From NCBI GenBank assembly GCA_025359685.1, contig JANYEY010000094.1, forward strand, positions 1 to 50,756: a stretch of 50,756 bases of DNA. Reading direction: 5' to 3'. Positions 49,302 through 50,756 of this stretch are shown one piece after another. The translations under genes were made by a program, and so were the position numbers. How positions within the stretch are numbered: position 1 is the stretch's first letter; each line of letters begins with the position of its first letter. This stretch comes from Sphingomonadaceae bacterium (lineage in GTDB: Bacteria > Pseudomonadota > Alphaproteobacteria > Sphingomonadales > Sphingomonadaceae). A model generated the notes under the pieces. It was not told where the DNA came from and ran no database searches. It was given only the letters and a program-made list of their open reading frames with translations.

Positions 49302-50566
49302 AAATGCTGCCCGCCGCGCAGTGGACGACGCGAGCCGACCTCGCCGCATTGCTCGCCGCGCTCGGGCCGGGGCAGGCGCGCTATGTCGGCGGGGCAGTGC
49401 GTGACACTTTGCTCGGAATCGCGGTCAAGGACATCGATCTTGCCACTCCGCTCGAACCGCGCGAGGTGATGCGGCGGCTGAAGGCGCACGCCATCCAGGT
49501 GGTGCCAACCGGGATCGACCACGGCACGGTTACCGCGCTGCTGGCGGGCGGCCCGGTCGAGATCACGACGCTGCGCCATGACGTCAGCACCGACGGCCGC
49601 CGCGCCACCGTGGCATTCGCGCAGGACTGGCAGGACGACGCCGCGCGGCGCGATTTCACGATCAATGCGCTCTATGCCGATCCGGTGACGCTGGAGATAT
49701 TCGATTATTTCGGCGGCATGGAAGACATCGCCGCGCGGCGGGTGCGGTTCATCGGCGATGCCCGCGAGCGGATTCGCGAGGATCATTTGCGGATTTTGCG
49801 TTACTTCCGGTTTCAAGCGAGATTTGGTTCACAACCCGCTGATCTGGAAGCAGAAAATTCCTGTTCGGATTTGGCCGCGACGCTCAAAGGCCTGTCGCGC
49901 GAGCGGGTCGGCATGGAGATGATCAACCTTCTCGGCCTGGCCGATCCCGCGCCGACCGTGGCGCGGATGGACCAGCTTGGGGTGTTGGCGCAGGTGCTGC
50001 CGGAGGCGGATGTGGCGGCTTTGGCGGCGCTGGTGGCTGAGGAAGTGCGGCAGACGGTTGAGCCCGATGCGGTGCGGCGGCTTGCGGCATTGCTCCCTCC
50101 CGATCCAACGCTGGCCGAACAAGTGGCGGCCCGCTTCCGCCTGTCCGGCGCACAGAAAAAGCGTTTGGCTCTGGCGGCGGGGCGCAACCCAATAAAGCCC
50201 TCTCCCCTTCAGGGGAGAGGGTTGGGAGAGGGGGCGAGAACGGCGACCGCCGACGCCGCAGTCCCCCTCTCCCCGACCCTCTCCCCTGGAGGGGAGAGGG
50301 AGCAGGACCCCCGCGCCCTCGCCTACCGCCTCGGCCGCACTGCCGCACTCGACCGCCTGCTCCTCACCGGCCAAAGCATCGCCCCGCTCGACGGCTGGGA
50401 GATCCCCACCTTCCCCCTCAAAGGGGGCCAGATCGTCGCGCGCGGGGTCAAGGCCGGGCCGGAAGTGGCACGGGTGTTGAAGGCGGTTGAGACGCGGTGG
50501 GTGTCTGAAAAATTCCCAGACCAAAGACGTGTTTGGGAAATTTTGGAGACCTATTTAGTATCTTGA
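49298..50566 (+). CDS. cca: CCA-adding tRNA nucleotidyltransferase with repeat-derived insert
   Basis: The 422-residue class II enzyme adds CCA to tRNA 3' ends. The nucleotidyltransferase head shows YVGGAVRDTLLG (29-40) and the metal-binding KDIDLATP (Asp45, Asp47), and further on RRDFTINALYAD and REDHLRILRYFRF. Residues 298-336 are an insert coming from two palindromic repeats (50198-50234 and 50263-50300), after which the conserved DPRALAYRLGR resumes in frame. The insert is distal to the catalytic site, so function is probably kept. The GTG at 49298 overlaps the NUDIX stop; the ATG at 49304 is an alternative. Confidence 0.94.
   Translation: MKMLPAAQWTTRADLAALLAALGPGQARYVGGAVRDTLLGIAVKDIDLATPLEPREVMRRLKAHAIQVVPTGIDHGTVTALLAGGPVEITTLRHDVSTDGRRATVAFAQDWQDDAARRDFTINALYADPVTLEIFDYFGGMEDIAARRVRFIGDARERIREDHLRILRYFRFQARFGSQPADLEAENSCSDLAATLKGLSRERVGMEMINLLGLADPAPTVARMDQLGVLAQVLPEADVAALAALVAEEVRQTVEPDAVRRLAALLPPDPTLAEQVAARFRLSGAQKKRLALAAGRNPIKPSPLQGRGLGEGARTATADAAVPLSPTLSPGGEREQDPRALAYRLGRTAALDRLLLTGQSIAPLDGWEIPTFPLKGGQIVARGVKAGPEVARVLKAVETRWVSEKFPDQRRVWEILETYLVS
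50198..50234 (+). repeat. Palindromic repeat copy 1 inside cca
   Basis: The core CCCTCTCCCC-TTCA-GGGGAGAGGG (50198-50221) is a perfect 10-bp stem with a four-base loop, followed by TTGGGAGAGGGG. It is the widespread CCCTCTCCCC...GGGGAGAGGG type of bacterial dispersed repeat. In this frame it reads KPSPLQGRGLGEG. Confidence 0.8.
50263..50300 (-). repeat. Palindromic repeat copy 2 inside cca, inverted
   Basis: This is the reverse-oriented copy of the element at 50198-50234. Its core at 50277-50300 is again a 10-bp perfect stem with loop TGGA. It reads VPLSPTLSPGGERE in the same protein. With copy 1 it forms a large inverted repeat with a 28-base spacer. Confidence 0.8.
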
Positions 50567-50659
50567 CCAGCGCAAGGTCTGCTACTTACTCTCGGTTCTT
50601 TCACGAGTGTCGGTAAAATTTTTCGCGTTGCGCTAGTCGCTATTTTCACTGAGGCAAAA

Positions 50660-50756
50660 ATGATCGGATTAATTGCCCTTTTGCTTTCGTCCCCAACTTA
50701 CAATTTAGACGAAGTGACTGTGAAACAGGGAGATACTCCGCCAACGATCATGGCCA
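50660..50756 (+). CDS. Start of an exported or membrane protein, cut by the window end
   Basis: An ATG at 50660 with GAGG at 50651-50654 upstream opens a frame beginning with a short hydrophobic segment (MIGLIALLLSSPTYNL) that looks like a small signal peptide. Only 32 codons are visible. The preceding 93 bases and this start are clearly less GC-rich than the rest, which may mark an accessory region beginning here. I cannot assign a family. Confidence 0.4.
   Translation, partial: MIGLIALLLSSPTYNLDEVTVKQGDTPPTIMA

Overview
The window is a chromosomal segment of a GC-rich alphaproteobacterium, most likely a member of the Sphingomonadales close to the Erythrobacteraceae. The assignment rests on gene content: a CcrM-type GANTC methyltransferase, an F1 ATP synthase operon separate from Fo, an 84-residue epsilon subunit, CobT, a two-gene glycine decarboxylase P-protein, a three-gene proton-translocating transhydrogenase, a tiny aa3 oxidase subunit IV, and several small proteins I know from sphingomonads. 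No database search was possible, so the genus is an inference. Nearly all of the window is ordinary core genome, densely packed, often in 4-base ATGA/GTGA overlaps and with many GTG and TTG starts.

Layout. 1-2197: an IS1595-like insertion sequence with imperfect 25-bp terminal inverted repeats. It carries a transposase, a 53-codon ORF and, on the opposite strand, a HEPN-like cargo gene of clearly lower GC. 2261-3454: a small DNA-binding protein, a hypothetical protein and a 2-oxoglutarate oxygenase. 3448-10248 (minus strand): hydroxyacid dehydrogenase, RES-domain protein, cysS, nitroreductase, cobT, transaldolase-like enzyme and a DUF4197 lipoprotein. 10313-12478: priA. 12475-17205 (minus): CPBP membrane protease, then a run of PEP-mutase-like enzyme, ada, DUF1203, DJ-1/PfpI and dienelactone hydrolase. 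17361-22144: atpHAGDC, ending in a strong hairpin shared with the convergent acyltransferase. 22196-28205: acyltransferase, PhzF, DUF6265 protein, an isolated cpaF, a DMT transporter and two membrane proteins. 28207-33450 (minus): the glycine cleavage operon gcvT-gcvH-gcvPA-gcvPB behind a tandem glycine riboswitch. 33510-39665 (minus): SDR-like protein, dGTPase, racemase, alpha/beta hydrolase, di-heme cytochrome plus beta-helix protein, and a small lipoprotein. 39827-42886 (minus): pntB-pntAB-pntAA and the tiny oxidase subunit. 43051-44472: a response regulator with a degenerate sigma-54 activation domain. 44469-47519 (minus): folP, ccrM, rnhB. 47625-50566: GNAT, DUF1285, NUDIX CoA pyrophosphatase and a CCA-adding enzyme. 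A more AT-rich stretch with the start of an unknown exported protein ends the window.

The observations most worth following are these. (1) The 214-bp region upstream of ccrM holds eight GANTC sites, the target of CcrM itself, together with a CtrA-like site and a DnaA-box-like site. (2) The IS1595-like element carries a putative HEPN ribonuclease. (3) The NtrC-like regulator has lost the GAFTGA threonine and the arginine-finger motif. (4) Dispersed palindromic repeats have become protein-coding sequence in two genes: the CCA-adding enzyme has an in-frame inverted pair, and the CPBP protease has a C-terminal tail.
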